Shown piece after piece: positions 1-9,648 of a stretch of DNA of 35,494 bases. Under the pieces are notes generated by a model, which worked only from the letters and a program-made list of their open reading frames with translations, searched no databases and was not told the origin of the DNA. The stretch lies in contig JAILMV010000179.1 in assembly GCA_024692185.1 (NCBI GenBank), positions 1 to 35,494 of the forward strand, given 5' to 3'. How positions within the stretch are numbered: the first letter of the stretch is position 1; each line of letters begins with the position of its first letter. The position numbers were made by a program, and so were the translations under genes. Source of the DNA: Bacteroidales bacterium (lineage in GTDB: Bacteria; Bacteroidota; Bacteroidia; Bacteroidales; UBA932).

Positions 1-474
1 CGCGCCAAGAGCGTGATGTCCGGCCTGCTTTCCGGCGAACTTGACGAAAAAGCCGCTGCAAAGACTGCCGCAAAGGCCGTCGATACCGCTGCAGACCAGA
101 TACCTTCCGACGAGCTCATACGCGAAAAATGGCCCGAGCTCGTGAAGAAATGCGCGGCCGGCAAGCCCCGTCTGGAGAATACCCTGAGCGGCGCCCAGCT
201 TAGCATGGTCGAGGCCGACGGCTTCAAGGACGTCAGCTTCGAGGTTATCAACGAGGCCCAGAAGAAATGGATAGAGAACGGCCTGCTCCGCAATATGGAA
301 ACCGCCTTTGCGGGCATACTCGGAAGCGGCAAGGTGCGCCTCTTCGTCACGGTGAAGGCATCCGAAGAAATCGAGCATAAAGTATATATGCCGGCCGAAA
401 AGGCACAAGAATTGATGAACGCCAACCCGGAGGTCATGAATCTGGTAAAAGACCTGGGTCTTGACGCAAACTGA
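1..474 (+). CDS. dnaX: DNA polymerase III subunit gamma/tau, C-terminal part (5' truncated by window)
   Basis: Frame 1 is open from base 1. The C-terminal pattern (KWPELVKKC...LENTLSGAQ...[27 protein letters not shown]) resembles the Bacteroidota DnaX C-terminus. Gene context: next to lptB. Confidence 0.65.
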   Translation, partial: RAKSVMSGLLSGELDEKAAAKTAAKAVDTAADQIPSDELIREKWPELVKKCAAGKPRLENTLSGAQLSMVEADGFKDVSFEVINEAQKKWIENGLLRNMETAFAGILGSGKVRLFVTVKASEEIEHKVYMPAEKAQELMNANPEVMNLVKDLGLDAN

Positions 475-481
475 CAATGTA

Positions 482-1255
482 ATGAAACTGCACTGCGAAA
501 ATCTTGTTAAGAAATACGGTGTTCGCACCGTCGTGAAGGGCGTGTCCATGGAGGTCAACCAGGGGGAGATCGTCGGTTTCCTCGGGCCCAACGGTGCCGG
601 AAAGACCACGAGCTTCTATATGATCACCGGACAGATAGTCCCCAACGAAGGCCGCATCTTCCTCGACGACGAGGAAATTACCGGCCTGCCTATGTACAAG
701 CGTGCGCAGAAGGGCGTAGGTTATCTCCCTCAGGAAGCATCAGTGTTCCGCCGCATGAGCGTGGAGGATAACATCCTTTCCGTTATGGAGATGGCCCATA
801 TGTCCAAAACCCAGCGCAAGGAAAGGCTCGAGCAACTGATCGACGAGTTCAATCTTTCGAAGGTCCGCAAGAGCCTGGGTATCCAGCTCTCCGGCGGTGA
901 GCGCCGCCGCTGCGAAATAGCCCGCGCACTGGCAATAGATCCCAAGTTCATCCTCCTCGACGAACCCTTTGCGGGCGTCGACCCCATTGCTGTCGAGGAC
1001 ATACAATACATCATCGCAAAGCTTAAATACCGCAATATCGGAGTCATCATCACCGACCATAACGTAGGTGAGACCCTCGCCATTACCGACAGGGCATATC
1101 TGCTCTACGAAGGAACCATACTCCAGCAGGGAACCCCCGAGGCCCTTGCAGGGGACGAGGACGTGCGTACCAAATATCTGGGCTCGGGCTTCGTGCTCAA
1201 GCGCTCCGTTTCGGTAGAAAGGGCCCAGCGTGAATACGAGAGTCAAAAGATATGA
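482..1255 (+). CDS. lptB: LPS export ABC transporter ATP-binding protein LptB
   Basis: Walker [10 protein letters not shown], signature [15 protein letters not shown], Walker [13 protein letters not shown], and typical LptB content. ATG at 482 is preferred over the TTG at 461. Confidence 0.93.
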   Translation: MKLHCENLVKKYGVRTVVKGVSMEVNQGEIVGFLGPNGAGKTTSFYMITGQIVPNEGRIFLDDEEITGLPMYKRAQKGVGYLPQEASVFRRMSVEDNILSVMEMAHMSKTQRKERLEQLIDEFNLSKVRKSLGIQLSGGERRRCEIARALAIDPKFILLDEPFAGVDPIAVEDIQYIIAKLKYRNIGVIITDHNVGETLAITDRAYLLYEGTILQQGTPEALAGDEDVRTKYLGSGFVLKRSVSVERAQREYESQKI

Positions 1256-2397
1256 AAATTCTGATCATAGACGACGAGCGCTCGATCCGCAATTCCCTCA
1301 AGGAAATCCTTTCCGACGAGGGCTATGAGGTGGATCTGGCCGAAGATGGGGCAGCAGGCATAGAAATGCTGTCCAAGGAACATTACGACGTTATTTTCTG
1401 CGACATCAAGATGCCCGTGAAGGACGGCAATGAAGTGCTGGACTATGTGCGGGAAGAGGGTATCGACTCCGCAATGGTGATGATTACCGGTCACGGGGAC
1501 CTGGAAACTGCCATCGACTGCATCAAGCGCGGTGCATTCGACTACATCCCCAAGCCCCTCGACCTGAACCGCATCCTCATCACGGTCAAGAATGCCGCCG
1601 AGCGCACCACGCTCGTGAAGGATAACAAAGTGCTTAAGAAGAAGGTCTATGGCCAGCAGATGATTGGTTCTTCCGCTGCTTTGCAGCAGATTCGCGATAT
1701 AATAGCCAAAGTGGCTCCTACCGATGCCCGCGTGCTGATTACCGGTGCGAACGGTACAGGAAAGGAGCTGGTGGCCAGGAGCCTGCATCAGCAGAGCGAC
1801 CGCAGTGCCATGCCCTACATCGAGGTCAACTGCGCAGCCATCCCCTCCGAACTTATAGAGAGCGAACTTTTCGGTCACGAGAAAGGCTCCTTCACCTCCG
1901 CAATCAAGCAGCACAAGGGTAAGTTCGAGCAGGCCGACGGCGGCACCCTCTTCCTCGACGAGATCGGCGACATGTCGCTGGCCGCCCAGGCAAAGGTGCT
2001 GCGCGTGCTCCAGGAGAAAAAGCTCTCCCGCGTGGGTTCCGACAAGGATATCCAGGTAGATGTCCGCGTGATTGCGGCTACCAACAAGGACCTGCGCAAG
2101 GAGATAGAGGCCAACCGTTTCCGCGAGGACCTCTACCACCGTCTGAGCGTCATCCTGGTCCGCGTTCCTTCCCTCGACGAGCGTAAGGAAGATATTCCCG
2201 AACTGGTGGAATACTTCGTGGAGCAGATCTGCTCGGAGAGTGGCAAGAGCAGCGTTTCCTTCAGCCCTGAGGCCATCAAGTGCCTGCAGGAGCGTCATTG
2301 GCCCGGCAACATCCGCGAGCTCCGCAACGTCGTGGAGCGTCTTCTCATTCTCGGCGGCAATCCCGTCAGCGAAAAGGACGTAAAAGATTTCGTATGA
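1252..2397 (+). CDS. NtrC/NtrX-family sigma54-type response regulator (REC + AAA+), no C-terminal HTH
   Basis: REC domain with IFCDIKMP phospho-Asp. AAA+ with [30 protein letters not shown] and [14 protein letters not shown]. The ORF ends just after [18 protein letters not shown]. Confidence 0.92.
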   Translation: MKILIIDDERSIRNSLKEILSDEGYEVDLAEDGAAGIEMLSKEHYDVIFCDIKMPVKDGNEVLDYVREEGIDSAMVMITGHGDLETAIDCIKRGAFDYIPKPLDLNRILITVKNAAERTTLVKDNKVLKKKVYGQQMIGSSAALQQIRDIIAKVAPTDARVLITGANGTGKELVARSLHQQSDRSAMPYIEVNCAAIPSELIESELFGHEKGSFTSAIKQHKGKFEQADGGTLFLDEIGDMSLAAQAKVLRVLQEKKLSRVGSDKDIQVDVRVIAATNKDLRKEIEANRFREDLYHRLSVILVRVPSLDERKEDIPELVEYFVEQICSESGKSSVSFSPEAIKCLQERHWPGNIRELRNVVERLLILGGNPVSEKDVKDFV

Positions 2398-3113
2398 TAG
2401 CAGTACCCGACATAATCATCGCAGTGGACGGTTGGTCCTCGACCGGCAAGAGCACTTTCGCCAAAATGGTGGCCAAACATTTCGGATTCCTCTACCTGGA
2501 TTCCGGAGCAATGTACCGCGGGGTAACCCTGCTGGCCATGGAGAAGGGTCTTATCGGCGCGGAGGGCATCCGTGAAGATGAACTCAAGGCAGAGCTGGAT
2601 GCCGGTTTCGACCTGCATTTCGAGCGCCCCGCTGACGGCACCACCCAACTTTTCAGCGACAGCCGCAACATCGAGAAGGAAATCCGTACCATGGAGGTTT
2701 CTTCGTACGTAAGTCCCATTTCTGCAGTAGCATTCGTGCGCAGCTGGGTGGATGAGCATCTGCACGATTTCAGCAAGAACGGCCGGGTAATCATGGACGG
2801 CCGCGACATAGGTACTACCGTGTTCCCCAATGCGGAACTCAAGATATTCATGACGGCCAGCGACGAGGTCCGTGCGCAGCGCCGTTACGACGAACTGATT
2901 GCCAAGGGCACTCCTGCCAGTATGGAGGAGGTGTCCAAGAATCTGAAGGAGCGCGACTACATTGATTCTCATCGCGCTACTTCTCCTCTGCGCAGGGCGG
3001 AAGATGCTTTCGAACTGGATAATTCCGAGATGACTATGCACGAGGAACTGGTTTGGATCCAGGGTCTTATCCAGGGCAAATTCGGAATTCTGGACTATGA
3101 CGGTAGAGATTGA
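2394..3113 (+). CDS. cmk: (d)CMP kinase
   Basis: IIAVDGWSSTGKSTFAKMVAKHFGFLYLDSGAMYRG and GRVIMDGRDIGTTVFPNAELKIFMTAS. ATG at 2394 overlaps the preceding stop. Confidence 0.93.
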   Translation: MIAVPDIIIAVDGWSSTGKSTFAKMVAKHFGFLYLDSGAMYRGVTLLAMEKGLIGAEGIREDELKAELDAGFDLHFERPADGTTQLFSDSRNIEKEIRTMEVSSYVSPISAVAFVRSWVDEHLHDFSKNGRVIMDGRDIGTTVFPNAELKIFMTASDEVRAQRRYDELIAKGTPASMEEVSKNLKERDYIDSHRATSPLRRAEDAFELDNSEMTMHEELVWIQGLIQGKFGILDYDGRD

Positions 3114-3999
3114 CCGTAATTCCGGCTTCTGCGGGGGTGTTATCCGGGCCATAGACGGTGCGGAGAAGTTCCTTGCGGAGGGCGGGCCGTTGTATTCTCT
3201 GGGAGCCATTGTCCACAATGAATCGGAATTGGCCCGCTTGCGTGCCAAGGGTTTGGTCACCGTCTCTCTTGATGATATTTCTTCGCCTTCGCCGGAGTCA
3301 TTGTCAGGCGATGCTTCGCGTCGGACCTTGCTGATCAGGGCCCACGGAGAACCGCCGGAGACGTACAGGATTGCGAAGGAGAGGGGATGGAAGGTGGTGG
3401 ATTTCACCTGTCCTGTGGTGCTGAAGATACAGAAAAGCATACGCGAGGCAAGGGAAAGGAACGCTCCGGACGGACAGATAGTGATTTTCGGAAAGATAGG
3501 CCATGCGGAAGTGCTGGGCCTGGTCGGCCAGGTCGGGGGAGATGCCACCGTGGTGGAGAATCTTGCCCAACTGAAGGAGGCCATAGCATCCGGAACCATC
3601 GACCTCGGGAGGCACGTGGACATCTTTTCACAGACCACCAAGAGCCCGGTTGAGTACGAGGAAATCTGCTCGTATCTTTCTTCCAGGATTGCGGATAAGG
3701 CTTTGCTCAGCATCCATAATACCATCTGCCGCCAGGTCGCATCCCGCCATAAGGAACTTGCCGAGTTCGCGCGTTCCCACGACGTGGTGGTGTTCGTGTC
3801 CGGGAAGGAGAGTTCGAACGGCAGGGTGCTCTCGGAGCTTTGCAGGAGCGTGAATCCCCGTACCTACAAGGTCGGAAGTGCTTCGGAGCTGGATTCTTCT
3901 TGGTTCCGCCCCGAGGACAATGTAGGGGTGTGCGGCGCCACTTCCACGCCTAAATGGTTGTTGGAGGAAGTGGCTGTGCAAATCAAAAATTTGCATTAA
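3097..3999 (+). CDS. ispH: 4-hydroxy-3-methylbut-2-enyl diphosphate reductase
   Basis: RNSGFCGGVIRAID, LGAIVHNE, DFTCPVV, HAEVLGLVGQV, NTICRQVASRHKEL; typical IspH/LytB cysteines. Confidence 0.93.
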   Translation: MTVEIDRNSGFCGGVIRAIDGAEKFLAEGGPLYSLGAIVHNESELARLRAKGLVTVSLDDISSPSPESLSGDASRRTLLIRAHGEPPETYRIAKERGWKVVDFTCPVVLKIQKSIREARERNAPDGQIVIFGKIGHAEVLGLVGQVGGDATVVENLAQLKEAIASGTIDLGRHVDIFSQTTKSPVEYEEICSYLSSRIADKALLSIHNTICRQVASRHKELAEFARSHDVVVFVSGKESSNGRVLSELCRSVNPRTYKVGSASELDSSWFRPEDNVGVCGATSTPKWLLEEVAVQIKNLH

Positions 4000-4021
4000 T
4001 GCCTGATAATCCTTACTTTTG
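3990..4021 (+). promoter_or_regulatory. Bacteroidota-type promoter upstream of efp
   Basis: TTTG (3990-3993), N20, TACTTTTG (4014-4021; matches TAnnTTTG), 36 nt before the efp ATG. Confidence 0.75.
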
Positions 4022-4056
4022 TATGTTATACCCGAAACTAATCAATTGAATTTTAT

Positions 4057-4620
4057 ATGGCAACAACAGCTGATTTCAAAAACGGCCTCTACCTGAATTT
4101 CAACGGAAAACCTTGTATGATCGTATGGTTCCAGCACGTCAAACCCGGCAAGGGACCTGCTTTCGTGAAGAGCAAACTCCGTAACCTTGAAAATGGCCGT
4201 ATCCTCGAGAATACTTTCACCGCCGGTGCAAAGATCGAGACCATCAATGTTGAAAGGCGTCCTTATCAGTTCCTCTATGGCGACGAGGATGGTTTCAACT
4301 TCATGCACGAAGAGACCTATGAGCAGATTCACCTTCCTCACGACGTGGTTGAGAACTCCGACCTCATGAAGGAAGGCCAGCACGTGGAAATGATGTTCGT
4401 GGCCGACGAGGAGCGTTGCCTTACCTGCGAGCTTCCTACCTATGTGACCCTCAAGGTTACCTATGCAGAGCCTGCCGTAAAGGGTAACACCGCTTCTACT
4501 TCCGCCCTCAAGGAAGTCACGCTCGAGACCGGAGCCAAGATCATGGTTCCCCTCTTCATCAACCAGGACGACGTGATTACCGTGAACACTACCGACCGCA
4601 GCTACGGCCAGAGGGTCTAA
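4057..4620 (+). CDS. efp: Elongation factor P
   Basis: MATTADFKNGLYLNFNGKPCMIVWFQHVKPGKGPAFVKSKLRNL...; KPGKGPA tip loop; C-terminal SYGQRV. Confidence 0.95.
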   Translation: MATTADFKNGLYLNFNGKPCMIVWFQHVKPGKGPAFVKSKLRNLENGRILENTFTAGAKIETINVERRPYQFLYGDEDGFNFMHEETYEQIHLPHDVVENSDLMKEGQHVEMMFVADEERCLTCELPTYVTLKVTYAEPAVKGNTASTSALKEVTLETGAKIMVPLFINQDDVITVNTTDRSYGQRV

Positions 4621-4641
4621 ACTGACAAGTTCGAAGATCAA

Positions 4642-4668
4642 GGGCTTCCTTAGACGGAGGCCCTTTTT
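4642..4668 (+). terminator. Rho-independent terminator after efp
   Basis: GGGCTTCC-TTAGAC-GGAGGCCC stem-loop followed by TTTTT. Confidence 0.85.
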
Positions 4669-4716
4669 GTTTGCCTCAAAATCCTCTGGCGCAAATTTTG
4701 CAGAGGGTGCACACGT

Positions 4717-5124
4717 ATGCAACCAAGAATCAAGGCATTTACCGTAGTTATGCTTATGCTGTGCACTTCTCTGGGGCTCCAGGCCCAGAGCGGGAGCTAT
4801 GACGTGTTCGTGCCCATAAGCAAATATATCACTCAGGGGAATGCCGATGCACTTTCTGCCTGGTTCTCCGACAACCTCGATATTACTATTCTCTCCAAAG
4901 GCGGGAACTCCAGCAAGGTCCAAGCCAAGCAAATACTCAACAGCTTCTTCAATTCCCATACTCCCAGGTCGTTCGAGGTAACCTACACGGCCGGAAGGGC
5001 CAATATGAAGTATGCCTTGGGCAATTTGAATGCCGGTGGAGAATCGTATCTGGTGACAATTTTCGTATATTGCAACGAAAACAAGAATCAGATACAGCAG
5101 TTCAAGATCGAAAGGGTTCAATAA
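4717..5124 (+). CDS. DUF4783-like secreted protein
   Basis: Signal peptide MQPRIKAFTVVMLMLCTSLGLQAQ. Small SnoaL/NTF2-like domain between efp and rlmH, as often seen in Bacteroidota. Confidence 0.7.
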   Translation: MQPRIKAFTVVMLMLCTSLGLQAQSGSYDVFVPISKYITQGNADALSAWFSDNLDITILSKGGNSSKVQAKQILNSFFNSHTPRSFEVTYTAGRANMKYALGNLNAGGESYLVTIFVYCNENKNQIQQFKIERVQ

Positions 5125-5594
5125 TGAAGTTCATTCTGCTGACAGTTGGCAAGACGGACGTGCCTTGGGTGCGCTCCGGGCTGGATTTGTACGCCTCCCG
5201 TCTGCAGCATTACGTGAAGTTCGAGCTTAGGGAGATCCCCGAACTCAAGGGTGTCGCCTCCCTCAGCGAAGAGCAGATAAAACAGAAAGAAGGCGCCCTT
5301 ATACTCAAGGAAGCCGGAGATGCGGATATGATACTCCTCGACGAGCACGGGAAAGAGTTCCGCTCGATGGAGTTCGCATCCCAGGTCCAGAAGTACATGA
5401 ACCGCGGCGGGAAGGACATTTTCTTCGTTATCGGAGGTGCCTACGGGTTCAGCGAAGAGGTCTATGCCAAGGCTTCCGGCAAGATATCCCTAAGCAAGAT
5501 GACCTTTTCCCACCAGATGGTCCGGACGATTTTTGCCGAACAGCTGTACCGTGCCTTTACCATAATCAAGGGAGAACCTTACCATCACGAATGA
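5124..5594 (+). CDS. rlmH: 23S rRNA (pseudouridine(1915)-N(3))-methyltransferase RlmH
   Basis: MKFILLTVGKT, ILLDEHGKEFRSMEFA, DIFFVIGGAYGFSEEV, LSKMTFSHQMVRTIFAEQLYRAFTIIKGEPYHHE. Confidence 0.95.
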   Translation: MKFILLTVGKTDVPWVRSGLDLYASRLQHYVKFELREIPELKGVASLSEEQIKQKEGALILKEAGDADMILLDEHGKEFRSMEFASQVQKYMNRGGKDIFFVIGGAYGFSEEVYAKASGKISLSKMTFSHQMVRTIFAEQLYRAFTIIKGEPYHHE

Positions 5595-8500
5595 ACAGGC
5601 GTAAGATATTGGATTATATTGCCGGCGGCCTTATGGCAGCCTGCATCGTGCTTGTGCTCTTCTCCAGCATAGGCACCTATCCTACCAGCCGTTCCGAAGT
5701 GTTAGCAAAAAAGGTCGAGAAGCAGACCAACAAGAAGATAAAGGTCCTGGATGAATTCGTGGCCAGGGCAATGGCCCTTCCTACTGACGAATGGATGTCG
5801 TTCAAGGACCTGCCGTCCGACATGGTGCTCTACCGTTATGTGGACGACTCCCTCCAAAGCTGGTGCAATCGCTTCCCGGTAATGAACGACGGGCTTTCTT
5901 CCGGCATGTTCTTCGATGCCATCGTAAGCCCCCGCTCGCCAGGGCGCTCGCCTCTGGCCTCCATAGGTAAGGAGTTGACATTCTGTAATTTAGGCCCGAA
6001 GTGGTATCTGGTGAAGGCGGTTGACAGCCTGAACGTGAGGATTATTGCCGGACTGGAGATGGACGACGCCAATTCAGGCGAGTTGAGGAGCTATTCCATA
6101 CAGCCCATATCCTATAGCGAGGGCAGGGAAGTGAAGGTGGAAGGAGTCCCTAAGTTCAAGATTTCCTCGGAGTCTCCGGAGGTGACGGTGACGGTCAATT
6201 TCGTGCTGCTATACTGCGCCCTTGTGCTGTTCATACTGTGCGGATTCGCCTTCCTGCTGGCCAAACCGGTGCTGCAGCGCTTCTGGATAGCTGTCATCCC
6301 CATAATCCCGATACTGATAATCCTGCACCTGCTGGAGCATAACGTGGGAACCGACCTTCCCATGTTCTCTCCCACGCTCTATGCGGACAAGGGCCTCTTC
6401 CATTCTTTGGGAGCGCTCATCAACTATATGACCGCCATACTGGTGATAGTCAGCTATCTCTACATAGTCCGCAGGGATGTGTACAGGCGGCTGCGCACCC
6501 GTAAATCGAAGGTGATATGGACCGTCGGCCTGTCCTTTGCCGCCGTGGTCATACTCTGCTTCACCGTGCTGGCACTCAGGAGCATAGTGCTCAACTCCCA
6601 CATCTCCCTGGAATTATACAAGCCGGAAATGTTCACCTGGCCGAGCGCAATAATAATCCTTGCCTACATACTGCTGCTGTCGGCAGTGGTGATGATAGTG
6701 CAGATGGTCTCGCCGGTGTTCTCCCGCTATCTGGGCAGCCGCATCCTGATGTCGCTGCTGGGAGCCCTGATCTTCGTCAGCATCACCGCCTCCCTCGGCC
6801 TCAAGAAGGAGCAGGCCAGCCTCGAGGTATGGGCCCGCCGTCTTGCCGTAAGCAGGGACATCTCCCTGGAGATGCGCCTGAGATCGACCGAAGAGCGCAT
6901 AGCATCCGACCCGATAATTGCCTCCCTGGCCGCCCTCCCCAATGGCGGTGCCAGCATCAGCAGCCGCCTGGAAGAAAGCTATTTCCGCAGGATAATGAGG
7001 GATTACGACGTGACCGTCTCCCTGAAGTCCGAGGATATGAAAGTGCTCAACGGCGCGGAGCCGATCGCACCTAACTCGCATTTCTCGTACTACGATTCCG
7101 GCACCGGCCTGGTGAGCTATGTCGGGGCCTTCTTCTACAACCTCGGGAAGTACGGCTATACCCAGGTAATGATCAAGATAGAGCAGAAGACCGACTGGCG
7201 ATACAGCGGTTATGCCGCCATAATCGGGCCTACCATGCCGGGCGAAGTGCTGATCCCGTCCAAGTACTCCTTCGCCCGTTACGACGATGGCCGCCTGCTT
7301 ACCTTCAAGGGCAATTACGCCTATTCCATGAGGATGGACGAATCCTGGTCGAAGGATTTCTCCACTGCCCAGAAAAACGGATGGGTGCATTTCGTGTACA
7401 AGGTCACGGACAATGAGACCGTGGTCATCTCCCGACTCAAGATAAAGGGATACAACTACATCATCTCCATCATTTTCATAGGGCTGATCTGCTTCCTGGT
7501 ATTCACCCTGCTGCTCTTCCGCAAGTCGGGGCAGAAGGCCTTCGGACAGAGCTATTTCCAGACCAGGATAAGGATGGTGGTGCTGGTCTCGCTGGGCCTG
7601 ACCCTGGTTACCATGGCCGTGGTCAGCGTGCTGTTCGTATTCAACAGGAACGAAGTCAGCCGGAATACCCTGATGTCGGAGAAGATCAATTCCATCCAGG
7701 CCTCGCTGTCCGCCAGGGTGAAGGGCTTCTCCAGCCCGGAAGAAATCCGCACGCCGGAAATGATCCGTATCCTCGGCGACGTGGGCAACAATTCCAACTC
7801 GGATATTACCCTCTATTCGCCCGCCGGAATGGTGATGATGTCCACGGCTCCGGACGTGTTCTATCAGATGCAGGTAGATCCCAGGATGGATCCTGACGCA
7901 TATAATTCGATTGTCCGCAACACCAGCCGCTATTTCATCCATCAGGAGAAGGTCGGCAACCGGACGTTCTACAGTATGTACGCCCCCCTGATGGGCAGCG
8001 ATGGATCCATACTTGCCATCATCTGCGCCCCCTACACCGACGAGAGCTACGATTTCGAGACCTATGTGGTAAGCCACTCTCTGACTATCATATCGCTTTT
8101 CATCTTCCTGCTGCTGGTGGCAATATATATGGCCTCCAGGGTGCTGAGCCTGATGTTCCGTCCGCTGGTGGAGATGGGGACCAAGATGGATGCCGCCGGA
8201 CTCGGCGACCTGGAATACATACGCTACGACAACAAGGACGAGATTTCCGGCCTTGTGAGCGCCTACAACAGGATGGTGACGGAACTCTCCGAGAGCTCCC
8301 GCAAGCTCGCCCAGGCGGAGCGTGACAAGGCCTGGAGTGGAATGGCAAGGCAGGTTGCCCACGAAATCAAGAACCCTCTGACTCCGATGAAGCTCCAGAT
8401 CCAGCGTCTGATACGCCTGAAGGCCAAGGGGGATGACAGCTGGCAGGATAAATTCGACGAGATCAGCAAGGTTCTTCTGGACCACATCGACATACTTACC

Positions 8501-8998
8501 GAGACGGCCAACGAGTTCTCCACTTTCGCCAGGCTCTATACCCAGGAACCGGACGACATCGATCTTTCCGCCCTGCTTCAGGAAGAGATTTCCATTTTCG
8601 ACAACAGGGGGAACATCAAGTTCGAGTATCTTGGCCTGGAAGGCGTGCACGTAATCGGCCCTAAACCGCAGCTTACCCGCGTTTTCGTGAACCTCATCAA
8701 CAATTCCGTGCAGGCCTTGACGGATCACGGCGAAAAGGAGGCCATTGTGCGCGTGATACTGCGCAAATCCATCAAGGAAGGCTTCTACGACATAGTTTTC
8801 GAGGACAGCGGTCCCGGTGTGGCGGAGGAAAACGTCGAAAAGCTCTTCACCCCCAACTTCACTACCAAGAACAGCGGCAGCGGCCTCGGTCTGGCCATCT
8901 CCAGGAGCGTGCTGGAGCGCTGCGGCGCGAGCATCTCCTACTCCCGTTCCTTCTCCTTGGGAGGGGCCTGCTTCACGATTCTGTATCCTAAAGGATAA
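5591..8998 (+). CDS. Large multi-TM NtrY-like sensor histidine kinase (1135 aa)
   Basis: Many hydrophobic helices, HAMP-like segment, H-box ARQVAHEIKNPLTPMKLQIQRLIRLK, N-box NLINNSVQAL, G-box GSGLGLAISRSVLERCG. Confidence 0.9.
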   Translation: MNRRKILDYIAGGLMAACIVLVLFSSIGTYPTSRSEVLAKKVEKQTNKKIKVLDEFVARAMALPTDEWMSFKDLPSDMVLYRYVDDSLQSWCNRFPVMNDGLSSGMFFDAIVSPRSPGRSPLASIGKELTFCNLGPKWYLVKAVDSLNVRIIAGLEMDDANSGELRSYSIQPISYSEGREVKVEGVPKFKISSESPEVTVTVNFVLLYCALVLFILCGFAFLLAKPVLQRFWIAVIPIIPILIILHLLEHNVGTDLPMFSPTLYADKGLFHSLGALINYMTAILVIVSYLYIVRRDVYRRLRTRKSKVIWTVGLSFAAVVILCFTVLALRSIVLNSHISLELYKPEMFTWPSAIIILAYILLLSAVVMIVQMVSPVFSRYLGSRILMSLLGALIFVSITASLGLKKEQASLEVWARRLAVSRDISLEMRLRSTEERIASDPIIASLAALPNGGASISSRLEESYFRRIMRDYDVTVSLKSEDMKVLNGAEPIAPNSHFSYYDSGTGLVSYVGAFFYNLGKYGYTQVMIKIEQKTDWRYSGYAAIIGPTMPGEVLIPSKYSFARYDDGRLLTFKGNYAYSMRMDESWSKDFSTAQKNGWVHFVYKVTDNETVVISRLKIKGYNYIISIIFIGLICFLVFTLLLFRKSGQKAFGQSYFQTRIRMVVLVSLGLTLVTMAVVSVLFVFNRNEVSRNTLMSEKINSIQASLSARVKGFSSPEEIRTPEMIRILGDVGNNSNSDITLYSPAGMVMMSTAPDVFYQMQVDPRMDPDAYNSIVRNTSRYFIHQEKVGNRTFYSMYAPLMGSDGSILAIICAPYTDESYDFETYVVSHSLTIISLFIFLLLVAIYMASRVLSLMFRPLVEMGTKMDAAGLGDLEYIRYDNKDEISGLVSAYNRMVTELSESSRKLAQAERDKAWSGMARQVAHEIKNPLTPMKLQIQRLIRLKAKGDDSWQDKFDEISKVLLDHIDILTETANEFSTFARLYTQEPDDIDLSALLQEEISIFDNRGNIKFEYLGLEGVHVIGPKPQLTRVFVNLINNSVQALTDHGEKEAIVRVILRKSIKEGFYDIVFEDSGPGVAEENVEKLFTPNFTTKNSGSGLGLAISRSVLERCGASISYSRSFSLGGACFTILYPKG

Positions 8999-9036
8999 TT
9001 TTTGAGAAAGCCTGTTATTTTGTGCGCAGATTTCGC

Positions 9037-9044
9037 TATCTTTG
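9037..9044 (+). promoter_or_regulatory. Bacteroidota -7 box immediately upstream of engB
   Basis: TATCTTTG (TAnnTTTG) ending 4 nt before the ATG at 9049. The -33 element is weak: TTTG at 9019-9022 with short spacing. Confidence 0.5.
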
Positions 9045-9048
9045 TGCT

Positions 9049-9645
9049 ATGAAGATAACGGATGCAAAGTTCGCCGGCAGCTGCACAAGGGTTTCCTCAA
9101 AACCCGGTCGTCGGTTGCCCGAATTTGCTTTCATCGGGAGGTCGAATGTGGGCAAGAGTTCGCTCATCAACATGCTCACGGGCAACGGACGTCTGGCAAT
9201 GACTTCCTCCACCCCTGGCAAGACCAAGCTCATAAATCACTTCCTGATCAATGACAGTTGGTATCTGGTCGATCTTCCTGGCTACGGCTACGCAAGGATG
9301 GGCCGCGACTCACGCGACGAGCTCCAGAAGATAATCAGCGACTACATCCTTTCTTCCGAAGAGCTGGTCTGCCTTTTCGTGCTGGTGGACTCCCGCCACG
9401 ACATCATGCGTTCCGACCTTGATTTCCTGGCAGGCCTCGGAGAGAACGGAGTGCCCTTCGCAATCATCTTCACCAAATGCGACAAGCAGAGCGCCACTGC
9501 TACGGCTGCCCAGATAGAGAAGGATAAGGAACTCCTTCTCCGCGAATGGGAGGAGCTGCCCCCTATGTTCACCAGCTCATCCGCCAAGAAGACGGGTCGG
9601 GAGCAGATACTGGATTACATTGAATCCTTATTGTCAGTCAAATAG
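9049..9645 (+). CDS. engB: Ribosome biogenesis GTP-binding protein YihA/EngB
   Basis: FIGRSNVGKSSLINMLTG, TSSTPGKTKLINHF, LVDLPGYGYA, FTKCDK; ATG at 9049. Confidence 0.93.
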   Translation: MKITDAKFAGSCTRVSSKPGRRLPEFAFIGRSNVGKSSLINMLTGNGRLAMTSSTPGKTKLINHFLINDSWYLVDLPGYGYARMGRDSRDELQKIISDYILSSEELVCLFVLVDSRHDIMRSDLDFLAGLGENGVPFAIIFTKCDKQSATATAAQIEKDKELLLREWEELPPMFTSSSAKKTGREQILDYIESLLSVK

Positions 9646-9648
9646 AAT

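Noticed and set aside
2280-2393. N-terminal extension of the cmk ORF ([16 protein letters not shown]...)
   Set aside because: Overlaps the conserved AAA+ C-terminal coding of the response regulator out of frame. ATG 2394 gives a normal Cmk N-terminus.
5070-5123. N-terminal extension of the rlmH ORF
   Set aside because: ATG 5124 begins the conserved MKFILLTVGKT start; the extension overlaps the previous CDS.
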